DNA of 64,000 bases from Muribaculum intestinale (GTDB taxonomy: Bacteria; Bacteroidota; Bacteroidia; Bacteroidales; Muribaculaceae), in assembly GCF_002201515.1 (NCBI RefSeq), contig NZ_CP021421.1, positions 2,232,001-2,296,000 on the forward strand. Direction: 5' to 3'. The notes under the pieces were generated by a model. That model searched no databases and was not told where the DNA came from. It saw only the letters and a list, made by a program, of their open reading frames with translations. The position numbers and the translations under genes were made by a program. This document shows, piece after piece, positions 8,431 through 16,961 of this stretch. How positions within the stretch are numbered: the first letter of the stretch is position 1; every line of letters begins with the position of its first letter.

Positions 8431-8458
8431 TTTGACACAATAAATGGTCATATCTTTG
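8431..8458 (+). promoter_or_regulatory. Promoter candidate for the DKNYY-ABC unit
   Basis: TATCTTTG at 8451-8458 matches the TAnnTTTG -7 box. TTTG at 8431-8434 is a possible -33 element, but the 16-base spacing is shorter than usual. The box ends four bases before the ATG at 8463, so the message would have almost no leader. Confidence 0.45.
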
Positions 8459-8462
8459 AAAT

Positions 8463-9044
8463 ATGAAGATTGTCAATAATATTCTTTTTGCTGTCATGCT
8501 GTCCGCGGGCAATTGTTTTGCGATATATGGCCGGGAATCGGATGACAAGGATAATTATCCCCATCCGTATAGCCGGAGTGAGTGTCATGTTCCGGGTCAT
8601 TACGGACATGGAGGCCGGACTTTGCGTGACTGCTGTCCACAATATATTATAAGTAATGGTCGGGTGTATTTTGACGGCCGTGAGGTTAAGGATGCTTCGG
8701 CTTCCGGATTCAAGTCACTTCCCGACGGTTATGCGCTTGATTCATGGAATGTATATTATTGCGGCAACAGGATTGATGGTGCGGCATCGCAGTCGTTCAG
8801 AGTACTTGGATATGGCTATGCAGTTGACTCATGGAGGGTATATTATTCCGGAGAGGTAATGAAGGATGCCTCGTCTGCATCATTTGAAATACTCCATGAC
8901 TGGTATGCCAAAGACAGGTGGAATGTATATTTCGATGGCAAAAAAATTGAAGACGCTTCTCCTACCGATTTTGAAGTCCTTGGGGCGGGTTATGCCAAAG
9001 ATAGGTGGAATACCTATTATTTCGGGCATAAGATAAATGAATAG
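8463..9044 (+). CDS. Secreted DKNYY-repeat protein with His/Cys-rich N-terminus
   Basis: The 193-residue protein has a signal peptide (cleavage near NCFA, residue 20). A segment of 40 residues follows with H34, C41, H42, H46, H49, C57 and C58. Then come at least four repeats of about 30 residues of the DKNYY type: GYALDSWNVYYCGNRIDGA, GYAVDSWRVYYSGEVMKDA, WYAKDRWNVYFDGKKIEDA and GYAKDRWNTYYFGHKI, joined by ASxxSFxxL linkers. The family has no established function. The stop is three bases before the ATG of a FecCD-type permease, so translation is probably coupled. No periplasmic binding protein is encoded nearby, which raises the possibility that this protein serves the transporter. That role is inference. 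Confidence 0.8.
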   Translation: MKIVNNILFAVMLSAGNCFAIYGRESDDKDNYPHPYSRSECHVPGHYGHGGRTLRDCCPQYIISNGRVYFDGREVKDASASGFKSLPDGYALDSWNVYYCGNRIDGAASQSFRVLGYGYAVDSWRVYYSGEVMKDASSASFEILHDWYAKDRWNVYFDGKKIEDASPTDFEVLGAGYAKDRWNTYYFGHKINE

Positions 9045-9047
9045 CCG

Positions 9048-10049
9048 ATGCGTACACGTAAGACGATAATATTTATACTTCTCGGAATTGCAGCTGTCAT
9101 TCTTTTTGTGATTGACATGGCTACGGGGGCGATTCCGATACCTTTAAGTCAGGTTGTCGCCGCCATTGCCGGCGGCGACTGTCCGGAGATGACGGCACGT
9201 ATCGTAATCAATATACGTCTTGTAAAGGCTGTCGTGGCTCTTCTTGCCGGAGCAGCGCTCAGTGTGAGCGGTCTTGAGATGCAGACTCTTTTCCGTAATC
9301 CGCTTGCCGGACCTTATGTGCTTGGCATAAGTTCCGGTGCATCTCTGGGTGTGGCTTTGTTCATCCTTGGCGCTCCTCTTGCCGGATTGTCAGGATACGT
9401 TGATTCGATAGGAATTGTGGGTGCTGCGTGGATAGGGGCGTCGGCGGTGCTTGCTGTGATAGCGTTTGTTGGCCGAAGAATTACCGATATAATGGTAATA
9501 CTGATTCTTGGCATTATGTTCTCGTCGGGGGTCAGTGCGATAGTTCAGGTGTTGCAGTATCTTAGCCATGAGGATGCACTTAAGTCATTTGTAATATGGA
9601 CTATGGGATCGCTTGGAGAGGTGACTATATCGCAACTTATTGTTGCAGTTCCGGCTGTTATTGCTGGTCTTGTGCTTGCTGTGGCTGCCGTAAAACCGCT
9701 CAATCTCTTAATTCTTGGTGAGGATTACGCACGCTCTATGGGGCTTAATCCGTTGCGGAGCCGCGCTCTGTTGTTTATGTCGACAACACTCCTTGCGGGC
9801 ACTGTTACTGCGTTCTGTGGCCCTATCGGATTTATCGGTATGGCACTTCCGCATGTCGCACGCATGCTTTTTTCAGATGCCGACCATAGGGTACTGATTC
9901 CGGCCTGCATGCTTGTAGGAGCCGATGTAATGCTTGCCTGTGATATAATATCCAAATTTTTCACCGTGCCTGTCAATGCCATTACCGCGCTCTTCGGGAT
10001 TCCTATAGTGGTGTGGGTAGTGGTCAAAAATAAACCTGTTACTGCCTGA
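9048..10049 (+). CDS. FecCD/BtuC-family ABC transporter permease
   Basis: The 333-residue inner-membrane protein has about ten hydrophobic segments and the family hallmarks LEMQTLFRNPLAGPYVLGISSGASLG (positions 75-100 region) and GPIGFIGMALPHVARML near residue 260. Members import iron-siderophore, haem or cobalamin together with a periplasmic binding protein and an ATPase. The ATPase gene follows after four bases. The usual binding-protein gene is absent, and a DKNYY-repeat protein precedes it instead. The exact substrate cannot be read from the sequence. Confidence 0.92.
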   Translation: MRTRKTIIFILLGIAAVILFVIDMATGAIPIPLSQVVAAIAGGDCPEMTARIVINIRLVKAVVALLAGAALSVSGLEMQTLFRNPLAGPYVLGISSGASLGVALFILGAPLAGLSGYVDSIGIVGAAWIGASAVLAVIAFVGRRITDIMVILILGIMFSSGVSAIVQVLQYLSHEDALKSFVIWTMGSLGEVTISQLIVAVPAVIAGLVLAVAAVKPLNLLILGEDYARSMGLNPLRSRALLFMSTTLLAGTVTAFCGPIGFIGMALPHVARMLFSDADHRVLIPACMLVGADVMLACDIISKFFTVPVNAITALFGIPIVVWVVVKNKPVTA

Positions 10050-10053
10050 CATT

Positions 10054-10794
10054 ATGATAAAGCTGACCGATTTCTCCATAGGATATGGCGACAGAATGCT
10101 GATAGAAGGCGTCTCGACGAGCATTCCTGCCTCATGCCTTACGGCACTTATAGGGCGCAACGGAGCAGGAAAGTCGACTCTTCTGCGTGCGATAGGCGGC
10201 CTTAATCCACGATATAATGGACGGATTGAGATTGACGGACATGACCTGCGCACACTGCAGCCGCGCGACATGGCCCGGATGATAGCTTTTGTTACCACAG
10301 AGCGTGTGAGGGTGGCGGGGCTTACGTGTAGCGATGTTGTGGCATTCGGACGCGCTCCATATACCGGATGGTCGGGGCGTCTGTCGGAATCTGACCGTAC
10401 GGTTGTGGCCGATTCTCTGTCTGCCGTAGGGATGGAGCAATATGCACTGCGCAGAATGGATCGCATGAGTGACGGTGAATGCCAGCGTGTGATGATTGCA
10501 AGGGCATTGGCACAGGACACTCCGGCCATACTGCTCGACGAGCCTACATCATTTCTCGATTTGCCCAATCGGTTTGAACTGTGCTCGCTTCTCGCCTCAC
10601 TGGCTCATGACAGAGGCAAGTGTGTGATTTTTTCAACTCATGAGCTTGATATTGCGCTTCATATGGCCGACTCCATAATGCTTGTCGACTCTCCGGCGCT
10701 ATTCAATCTGCCGGTAAAGAATATGATTTCCGAAGGCCATATCGACAGGATATTCCATCTGCCTGAATGGATGAAAGCCGGAATGCCTGTATGA
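10054..10794 (+). CDS. ABC transporter ATP-binding protein, FepC/BtuD type
   Basis: The 246-residue cytoplasmic ATPase has Walker A GRNGAGKST (residues 33-41), signature MSDGECQRVMIARAL with D replacing the usual S or G after S, Walker B AILLDEPTSFLD and switch histidine in FSTHELD. It energises the adjacent FecCD-type permease. It is the last gene of the three-gene plus-strand unit and converges on the TrkH gene, whose stop is 20 bases away. I see no hairpin terminator in that short gap. Confidence 0.92.
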   Translation: MIKLTDFSIGYGDRMLIEGVSTSIPASCLTALIGRNGAGKSTLLRAIGGLNPRYNGRIEIDGHDLRTLQPRDMARMIAFVTTERVRVAGLTCSDVVAFGRAPYTGWSGRLSESDRTVVADSLSAVGMEQYALRRMDRMSDGECQRVMIARALAQDTPAILLDEPTSFLDLPNRFELCSLLASLAHDRGKCVIFSTHELDIALHMADSIMLVDSPALFNLPVKNMISEGHIDRIFHLPEWMKAGMPV

Positions 10795-10814
10795 CGGTAC
10801 TCGGATATGCCGTG

Positions 10815-12671
10815 TCAGTTTATAATCAGATTCTCTTCGGGATATTCTACCGGAGGATCGCGTCGGTCACCGGCCACGCCAACAAGCAGGGATATTATGC
10901 CTACACGTCCGAGAAACATGGCTGTGCAGAGCAGTATCTTGGATGAGGTGTGAAGACTGTCGGTGATACCAAGTGATGAGCCTACAGTAAACAGACCGGA
11001 GATACTCTCGAATATAACAGCCTTCGGAGGCAGTTCCGGTTCAAGTACCAGCATGGCGACTACATAAAACAGCAGACTCACTATTGAAAGAGTTACCACT
11101 GCATTGGCGCGGCGTATCGACCCGATTGATATTTTACGGTTGAATGCCGTCACGCGTGTCCGCCCTGTCACTATGGCCCGTAGATTGAGCAATATGGCGG
11201 CCAGAGTATTTACTTTTACACCTCCGGCAGTGGATTGTGCGGCTCCTCCTACCCACATCTGAAATATCACAATCACAAGGGTGACATCAAGAAACATTGC
11301 CGGATTTACCGATACAAACCCGGAGCTTCGCGGAGTGGTTGAGTTGAACAGCGCTTGTACCCACTGTACCCACGGGCTCATGCCCTCAAGAGTGTTGTGC
11401 CGTTCAAAGAACCAGAATAGCAATATGCCGGCCACAAATATTACTGTGGTGGTGTACAGTGCGATTTTTGTATTGAGATTGCATATGTGCACATTGCGCT
11501 GGCTATATCGTCTGCCTCTGATTCGGTTCCATATCCGGCGCAATATATCTATTGTCATGTCGCGGAAGTTTACGAGTATCGGAAATCCGATGGCTCCGGC
11601 TATTACTATTAGGCTTATTACTATATATACCGACTGGTCGGAATTCATGAGACGCGGATTGCTCAGTCCTCCCGGCAGATTTGAGAATCCGGCGTTGCAG
11701 AAAGCCGACAGTGAATGAAATAGCGAGAACACAACCTCTTCCTCAGGACTCATGCCAAGTAGCCCGTGTACCGACAGCCATACTCCTGCGGCTCCTATAG
11801 CTTCGATTGTAATGGTGAAGCCCAGGATATACAAAAGTGTCGGCAACAGTGAATTGATGTTTTGAGATGATATCATGTCTTTAATCATCATCTGGTTGTA
11901 AATCGATGTATTGCCGCTGAAGAACAGTGCAAAAAAACTGGTGAATGTCATTACTCCAAGTCCGCCGATTTGTATCAGCAGTCCGAGCACGAGCAGCCCA
12001 AGGGGGGTGAATGTCGTGGCCACATCAATGGTGGTCAGACCGGTTATACATACTGCGCTGGTGGCTACAAATAAAGAGTCGGCATAACTTATAGGGTAGA
12101 GTGTACACTTTGGCATCATCAGCAGAAATGAGCCAAGGAATATAAACACAAGAAAACTAACCGACAGTATGAGAGACGGGTTGGTGTGTTTCCCCATAGC
12201 CTGTACGGTAGTATAGCATATATCTGTAAGCGCATAGGCCAAGAGTACGGCTACCAGGAATTTACGGCTGTATAGTATTGTCGACAGCCATGGCAGCCAG
12301 GGGGCGTCGGTACGGGGATATATGGCTGGAAGCAGAGTCACGAGTACCGCTATGTCTACAATCCATTTTATTACTTTGGTGTAGGTGATGGTACGACGGT
12401 AATCGAATATCAGGCTGAACAGTATCCTCACCACATATATCCACTGTATGGCCTTGAACCATACCATCATTGACTTCACTTCTGCAGGAGAACGGTCGTA
12501 GCCGAGATAGGCAATGAAAAGAGCCACACATGCCATTGAGCCCAATACGGTCGCTACTCCAAGAATACTGCCGGCGATATCTACCGCCGGCCGGTTGCGG
12601 CGCAGAGTTCGCTGCCACCGGTGTGACAGTGTGAGCTTTGCTATGGCTGATAACCGGCTCTTTATATTCAT
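10815..12671 (-). CDS. TrkH-family potassium uptake protein
   Basis: The 618-residue membrane protein carries four pore-loop motifs of the Trk/Ktr family: SAVCITGLTTID, SLSAFCNAGFSN, STTPRSSGFVSV and SISGLFTVGSSLG. These form a potassium or sodium pathway. It is longer than TrkH of E. coli because of an N-terminal membrane region (about residues 25-150). An open frame extends upstream to 12932, but that part overlaps the ion-channel gene and reads as out-of-frame shadow, so the start is the ATG at 12671, 14 bases after the channel stop. No TrkA/KtrA regulatory subunit gene is in the window. Confidence 0.9.
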   Translation of the reverse strand: MNIKSRLSAIAKLTLSHRWQRTLRRNRPAVDIAGSILGVATVLGSMACVALFIAYLGYDRSPAEVKSMMVWFKAIQWIYVVRILFSLIFDYRRTITYTKVIKWIVDIAVLVTLLPAIYPRTDAPWLPWLSTILYSRKFLVAVLLAYALTDICYTTVQAMGKHTNPSLILSVSFLVFIFLGSFLLMMPKCTLYPISYADSLFVATSAVCITGLTTIDVATTFTPLGLLVLGLLIQIGGLGVMTFTSFFALFFSGNTSIYNQMMIKDMISSQNINSLLPTLLYILGFTITIEAIGAAGVWLSVHGLLGMSPEEEVVFSLFHSLSAFCNAGFSNLPGGLSNPRLMNSDQSVYIVISLIVIAGAIGFPILVNFRDMTIDILRRIWNRIRGRRYSQRNVHICNLNTKIALYTTTVIFVAGILLFWFFERHNTLEGMSPWVQWVQALFNSTTPRSSGFVSVNPAMFLDVTLVIVIFQMWVGGAAQSTAGGVKVNTLAAILLNLRAIVTGRTRVTAFNRKISIGSIRRANAVVTLSIVSLLFYVVAMLVLEPELPPKAVIFESISGLFTVGSSLGITDSLHTSSKILLCTAMFLGRVGIISLLVGVAGDRRDPPVEYPEENLIIN

Positions 12672-12685
12672 CGTCCTGACGTATA

Positions 12686-13519
12686 TTATGCCTTCGAGTC
12701 CTGTCGGGCCGCTTCTTTCTTGGCTTTTATGGCTGCTTTTCGCCGATCTTCGGCGGCATCGCGTACAGAGCGCTGCGACAGTGAGTTTGTAATGTATACC
12801 GTGAATACAGGGAATAGAATGAGGCCTTCTGCCGCAAGAATTACGCCGAGCACTTTTCCGGTAGGGGTTATGCAGTTGATATTGCAACCTACGGTGGTCA
12901 CATCCATAAACGCCCACCACAGGGCCGACCAATATGTGCTGACACCGGGATTTATATAGTGTTCCTCTATAAAGAACATCAGACTGGCGAAATACACTGT
13001 GGCTATTAAAAGTCCGAGGTATGTGGCAAAAAGCCCGGATATTTTATTGGAGAACAGAACGCCGAGTACCAGAGCAAGCACATACCCGGCGCGTATCATC
13101 GGCACAAAGCGTATCAGATACTGCATCTCCGGATTGAGTTCTATGCCATAATAGGCTATTATATTTATGTATGGAATGCTTACCAGCAGGAAGAATATGT
13201 GAGTGAGTACATAATGCCATTTTCGTGGATATATGAAAAATTCCACTACTATATCAAATATGAAGAACATGCATATCCAGAACTGAATATTCATGTACTG
13301 CTGGCTCGCAAGGAAAGAGATGTTGTGGAAAGAGTCCCAGGAAATAAGCACAATAAGGCCAATTGAAGCTATCAGCACGAGTGTATGCAATATCTTCACA
13401 ATTCTTATCTTGTGTGGCGATAGACGGTCTTTACCGCTTTTCCCGCCAGATACGGGCGCCTTAGATGTATCCGGTGCGGTTGTCGCATTAGCTGCCGGAG
13501 TCGTTTCAGTGGTTGCCAT
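12686..13519 (-). CDS. Potassium-channel-like ion transporter with atypical filter
   Basis: The 277-residue protein has an Ala/Thr-rich cytoplasmic N-terminus (1-35), helices resembling a voltage-sensor module (about 38-170), a pore helix and a final helix, then a Lys/Arg/Ala-rich coiled tail. The filter region reads MDVTTVGCNINCITPTGK, aligning with TTVGYGD of potassium channels but with Cys-Asn in place of Tyr-Gly. Ion selectivity is therefore uncertain. It lies 14 bases upstream of trkH in the same orientation, suggesting one operon for monovalent cation balance. Confidence 0.8.
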   Translation of the reverse strand: MATTETTPAANATTAPDTSKAPVSGGKSGKDRLSPHKIRIVKILHTLVLIASIGLIVLISWDSFHNISFLASQQYMNIQFWICMFFIFDIVVEFFIYPRKWHYVLTHIFFLLVSIPYINIIAYYGIELNPEMQYLIRFVPMIRAGYVLALVLGVLFSNKISGLFATYLGLLIATVYFASLMFFIEEHYINPGVSTYWSALWWAFMDVTTVGCNINCITPTGKVLGVILAAEGLILFPVFTVYITNSLSQRSVRDAAEDRRKAAIKAKKEAARQDSKA

Positions 13520-13657
13520 TTCCTAACATTAAATAGTTGAATACATATACGTAATAATTTTTACGACTTACTTATGCCGAGGCTACTGTATGTGTGGTTA
13601 CGGCTATGGTTAGATAACGCCGCGGACATGTCAATGGTTTTACCGGTGTGGTGCAAC

Positions 13658-13688
13658 TTGCATAAATTCCGCAAATAGGCTAACTTTG
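13658..13688 (+). promoter_or_regulatory. Bacteroidetes-type promoter for the TamL-like gene
   Basis: TTG at 13658-13660, a 20-base spacer and TAACTTTG at 13681-13688. The box ends five bases before the GTG start at 13694, so the transcript would start at or next to the start codon. Confidence 0.65.
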
Positions 13689-13693
13689 CATGC

Positions 13694-16039
13694 GTGAGCA
13701 TATCAGGCCGTCGCATATCCGTAATAAGTCTGCTGGCTGTCGTGGCTCTGGCTGTTATGTTTGCAGCCTGTAGTTCGACACGCCATGTGCCGCAGGGACA
13801 GTACCTTGTGGACAAGGTGGATATTACCGTTACAGATAATGCGGATATAAGTGAGGAGCAGCTGGTAAACTATCTTCGCCAGACACCTAACCATAAGGTG
13901 CTCGGCTTTCTTAAACTTCAGCTTGCCACATACAATATGTCGGGACGCGATACAACCAAATGGTATAACCGCTGGGTGCGCAAGCTGGGGCGTCCGCCTG
14001 TAATTTATGACCAAGAACTTACCGATGCCTCGGTATATCAGCTTCACCATGCTCTTATCAACAAAGGATACCTTGATTCCGAGGTTACAGTCGATACCGT
14101 GCATACGGGCAAAAACCGGAAGGTAGAAGTGGAATACATGATAAAAGCCGGGCTTCCACATTATGTCTCCACTATAGATTACAACATACCCGATTCGGCC
14201 ATAGCGGCCCTTGTGGCCCAAATACCTCGGCGTAATCGTCTGACTCCAGGCGATCTGCTTGACAGAAACCGTCTTGAAGAGATACGCTCAGGCATATCCG
14301 ACATGTTACGTGACCATGGCTACTACGCTTTTTCAAAAGATTATATAACATTTGTAGCCGATACCGCCGAGGATGCCCGCGATGTAAATCTCACGCTTAA
14401 TCTGCGGCAACCGTCAGCACAGAGTCCCGACAGACGGCATCTTACATATCTTGTCGACAAGGTGGTGTTTGTCACTGACTATAATCCGGGTACCGATTAC
14501 GGCAACTATGATTTCAAGGGGCAGGATACAGTGCGCTATCGCGATATCACAGTGCTATATGGCTCTGACCATTACCTTAGGCCACAGGTGCTGTATGAGG
14601 CTTCGCACATCATGCCCGGACGTCTGTTCAGTCAGCATGAGGTCGACCTTACATATGAGGCGCTTGGGCGTCTTGGCATACTGCGCTATGTAAATATTGA
14701 CATGCGGCGGGCGGGCACCTCTCCCGACGGGCAACCGCTGCTGGATGCCTATGTGCTCCTTACGAGAGGAAAGAAGCAAGGTGTGTCGCTTGAGCTGGAA
14801 GGCACCAATTCAGAGGGCGATTTGGGTTTCGGTATCGGCCTGACATACCAGCACAGAAATCTCGCTCATGGTGCCGAACTCCTGTCGGCAAAATTCCGCA
14901 CGAGTTATGAGAGCCTTTCGGGCGACTTTAACGGATTGATAAACAACCGATATATGGAGTATGCCGGAGAAATAGGCATAACATTTCCACAGTTTGAGGC
15001 GCCGTTCCTGTCTTACGATTTTAAACGCCGAATCAAAGCCACGACTGAATTTTCCGTATCGTTCAACTACCAGGAACGTCCCGAATACACTCGCATAATC
15101 GCAGGTGCGGGATGGAAATACCGATGGGCAAACCGTCAGAATACATTACGCCACCGTTTTGACCTCGTGGATGTGAACTATGTGTATCTGCCAAAGTCGA
15201 CAATCGATTTCCTCAACCAGATAGCACCGTCCAACCCACTGTTGCGCTACAGCTACGAGGACCACTTCATATTGCGTGCCGGCTACAGCTATTATCGTAC
15301 AAATAAGCGTCAGCCGTCGGGTAATACGCTTGGACGAGTTTTGTTTCAACCGAGTGTGTTTACTATCAGAGCCAATTTCGAGCCTGCCGGAAATCTTCTG
15401 TATGCTATTTCATGCCTTACCGGACAGAAGCGTCATGACGACGCATACCGTATTTTCGGAATACAGTACGCACAGTATGTCAAGGCCGATGCCGATTATA
15501 CGTTTACCAAAGCCCTGGGGCCGCGCTCGTCGGTATCGTTTCATGCGGGACTGGGAATCGGGGTTCCATACGGTAACTCACGTATGCTGCCTTTTGAAAA
15601 GCGTTTCTATGCCGGAGGTGCCAACAGCGTGAGAGGATGGGGGGTACGAACTCTTGGCCCCGGACGCTATGCCTCACGCAATTCAGTCACTGACTTCATC
15701 AACCAGTGTGGCGACATCCGTCTTGATTTGAGTATCGAGTATCGTACCAAGCTATTCTGGATACTTGAAGGTGCTTTTTTTATAGACGGTGGAAATATAT
15801 GGACTATACATAACTACGATAACCAGCCCGGCGGATTCTTCCGTTTCGACTCATTCTACAAAGAAATTGCCGCCTCATATGGCATAGGATTGCGACTCGA
15901 TTTCACGTATTTCCTTTTGCGCCTTGACCTCGGTATGAAAGCTGTAAATCCTGCGCTTGACGAATACAGATGGCCTATTATACGCCCTCGCTGGGGACGT
16001 GATGCAACTTTTCACTTCTCTGTCGGTTATCCTTTCTGA
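13694..16039 (+). CDS. tamL: TamL-like BamA/Omp85-family outer-membrane lipoprotein
   Basis: The 781-residue protein has a lipoprotein signal with lipobox VMFAAC (lipid Cys at 26), a feature of the Bacteroidetes TamA homologue TamL. POTRA-like modules span about residues 35-330. The C-terminal half is a 16-strand Omp85 barrel with the conserved SVRGWGVRTLGPG segment near residue 650 and a terminal beta-signal ending in SVGYPF. Such proteins help to insert outer-membrane proteins or move lipids with TamB, which is not in the window. GTG at 13694 is the only start that keeps a full signal peptide; a competing ATG four bases earlier is in another frame that stops quickly. A HAD phosphatase follows. 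Confidence 0.88.
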   Translation: MSISGRRISVISLLAVVALAVMFAACSSTRHVPQGQYLVDKVDITVTDNADISEEQLVNYLRQTPNHKVLGFLKLQLATYNMSGRDTTKWYNRWVRKLGRPPVIYDQELTDASVYQLHHALINKGYLDSEVTVDTVHTGKNRKVEVEYMIKAGLPHYVSTIDYNIPDSAIAALVAQIPRRNRLTPGDLLDRNRLEEIRSGISDMLRDHGYYAFSKDYITFVADTAEDARDVNLTLNLRQPSAQSPDRRHLTYLVDKVVFVTDYNPGTDYGNYDFKGQDTVRYRDITVLYGSDHYLRPQVLYEASHIMPGRLFSQHEVDLTYEALGRLGILRYVNIDMRRAGTSPDGQPLLDAYVLLTRGKKQGVSLELEGTNSEGDLGFGIGLTYQHRNLAHGAELLSAKFRTSYESLSGDFNGLINNRYMEYAGEIGITFPQFEAPFLSYDFKRRIKATTEFSVSFNYQERPEYTRIIAGAGWKYRWANRQNTLRHRFDLVDVNYVYLPKSTIDFLNQIAPSNPLLRYSYEDHFILRAGYSYYRTNKRQPSGNTLGRVLFQPSVFTIRANFEPAGNLLYAISCLTGQKRHDDAYRIFGIQYAQYVKADADYTFTKALGPRSSVSFHAGLGIGVPYGNSRMLPFEKRFYAGGANSVRGWGVRTLGPGRYASRNSVTDFINQCGDIRLDLSIEYRTKLFWILEGAFFIDGGNIWTIHNYDNQPGGFFRFDSFYKEIAASYGIGLRLDFTYFLLRLDLGMKAVNPALDEYRWPIIRPRWGRDATFHFSVGYPF

Positions 16040-16089
16040 GGATTTTGATTTCTCGACAATACACTACATCATTAAAATTTTTTCCAGAG

Positions 16090-16755
16090 ATGAAACAACT
16101 CGTAATATTTGACCTTGACGGTACTTTGCTGAATACTATCGACGATCTTGGTACCGCTACAAACCATGCTCTGGCCACTCTCGGGTTTCCAAAGCATCCG
16201 ATATCTTCATATCCGGCTATGGTAGGCAACGGGGTGAGGCGCCTTTTGCAGCGTGCTCTGCCCTCCGGGCTTGATACTGATGAAAATATAGGGAAGATGA
16301 GGGCAGCGTTTCGAGAATACTATGATGAACATTGTACCGATACTACTGTAGCATATCCAGGCATACCCGAGCTTCTTCATGAACTTCAGTCGCGTGGTAT
16401 AAAACTTGCTGTCGCATCCAACAAATATCATGAGGCTGTGGTAAGATTGATAGGACATTTCTTTCCCGATATTGACTGGGCCGTGGTTTCGGGGCATAAA
16501 GATGGAGTCCCTACAAAACCGGATCCTTCGGTGGTATTTGAAATTCTCACGGTAGTCCCTACGCCTAAACTTCAAGTGCTTTATGTCGGTGATTCAGGTG
16601 TGGATATAGAGACAGCGCGGCGTGCTTGTATCGAGTCGGTAGGAGTCACATGGGGATTTCGCCCGGTGTCTGAGCTGAAAGCGTTCTATGCCGATCATAT
16701 TGTTTCGTCGCCTGATGCTATTCTGGCACTTACCGAAAAAGATATCAATATATAA
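16090..16755 (+). CDS. HAD hydrolase, phosphoglycolate phosphatase-like
   Basis: The 221-residue cytoplasmic protein has HAD motif I DLDGTLLNT (residues 8-16), motif II VASNK, motif III KPDP and motif IV VGDSGVDIETA. The helical cap between motifs I and II matches Gph-type phosphatases. The open frame extends back to 16045, but ATGAAACAACTCGTA at 16090 puts the core motif at the usual distance from the start. It is 50 bases after the TamL-like gene and may be cotranscribed. True substrate unknown. Confidence 0.85.
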   Translation: MKQLVIFDLDGTLLNTIDDLGTATNHALATLGFPKHPISSYPAMVGNGVRRLLQRALPSGLDTDENIGKMRAAFREYYDEHCTDTTVAYPGIPELLHELQSRGIKLAVASNKYHEAVVRLIGHFFPDIDWAVVSGHKDGVPTKPDPSVVFEILTVVPTPKLQVLYVGDSGVDIETARRACIESVGVTWGFRPVSELKAFYADHIVSSPDAILALTEKDINI

Positions 16756-16886
16756 AATCATTTGTCGGGAGGTACGCTTGGCTTAATAATATGGATTCAA
16801 TATACATGAACGAATAATTGATGTATAAATGTGATTTTGTTGAAATATCCAGGCCGTTTTGATGGCAATAATTGGAATAAAAAGCG

Positions 16887-16894
16887 TAACTTTG
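16887..16894 (+). promoter_or_regulatory. -7 box upstream of the YidE-like transporter
   Basis: TAACTTTG matches the Bacteroidetes -7 consensus. A TTTG at 16858-16861 lies 25 bases upstream, longer than the usual spacing. The leader to the start at 16962 would be about 60 bases. Confidence 0.5.
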
Positions 16895-16961
16895 CACCGT
16901 CAAACTTAATTTGAATATAAGCGACTGATAATTAGTAAATTCCAAAGTTATATTAATTCGT

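Noticed and set aside
12672..12932. N-terminal extension of TrkH by 87 residues
   Set aside because: It lies within the ion-channel gene in another frame and is Arg/Cys/Ser-rich, unlike a TrkH N-terminus; the ATG at 12671 fits.
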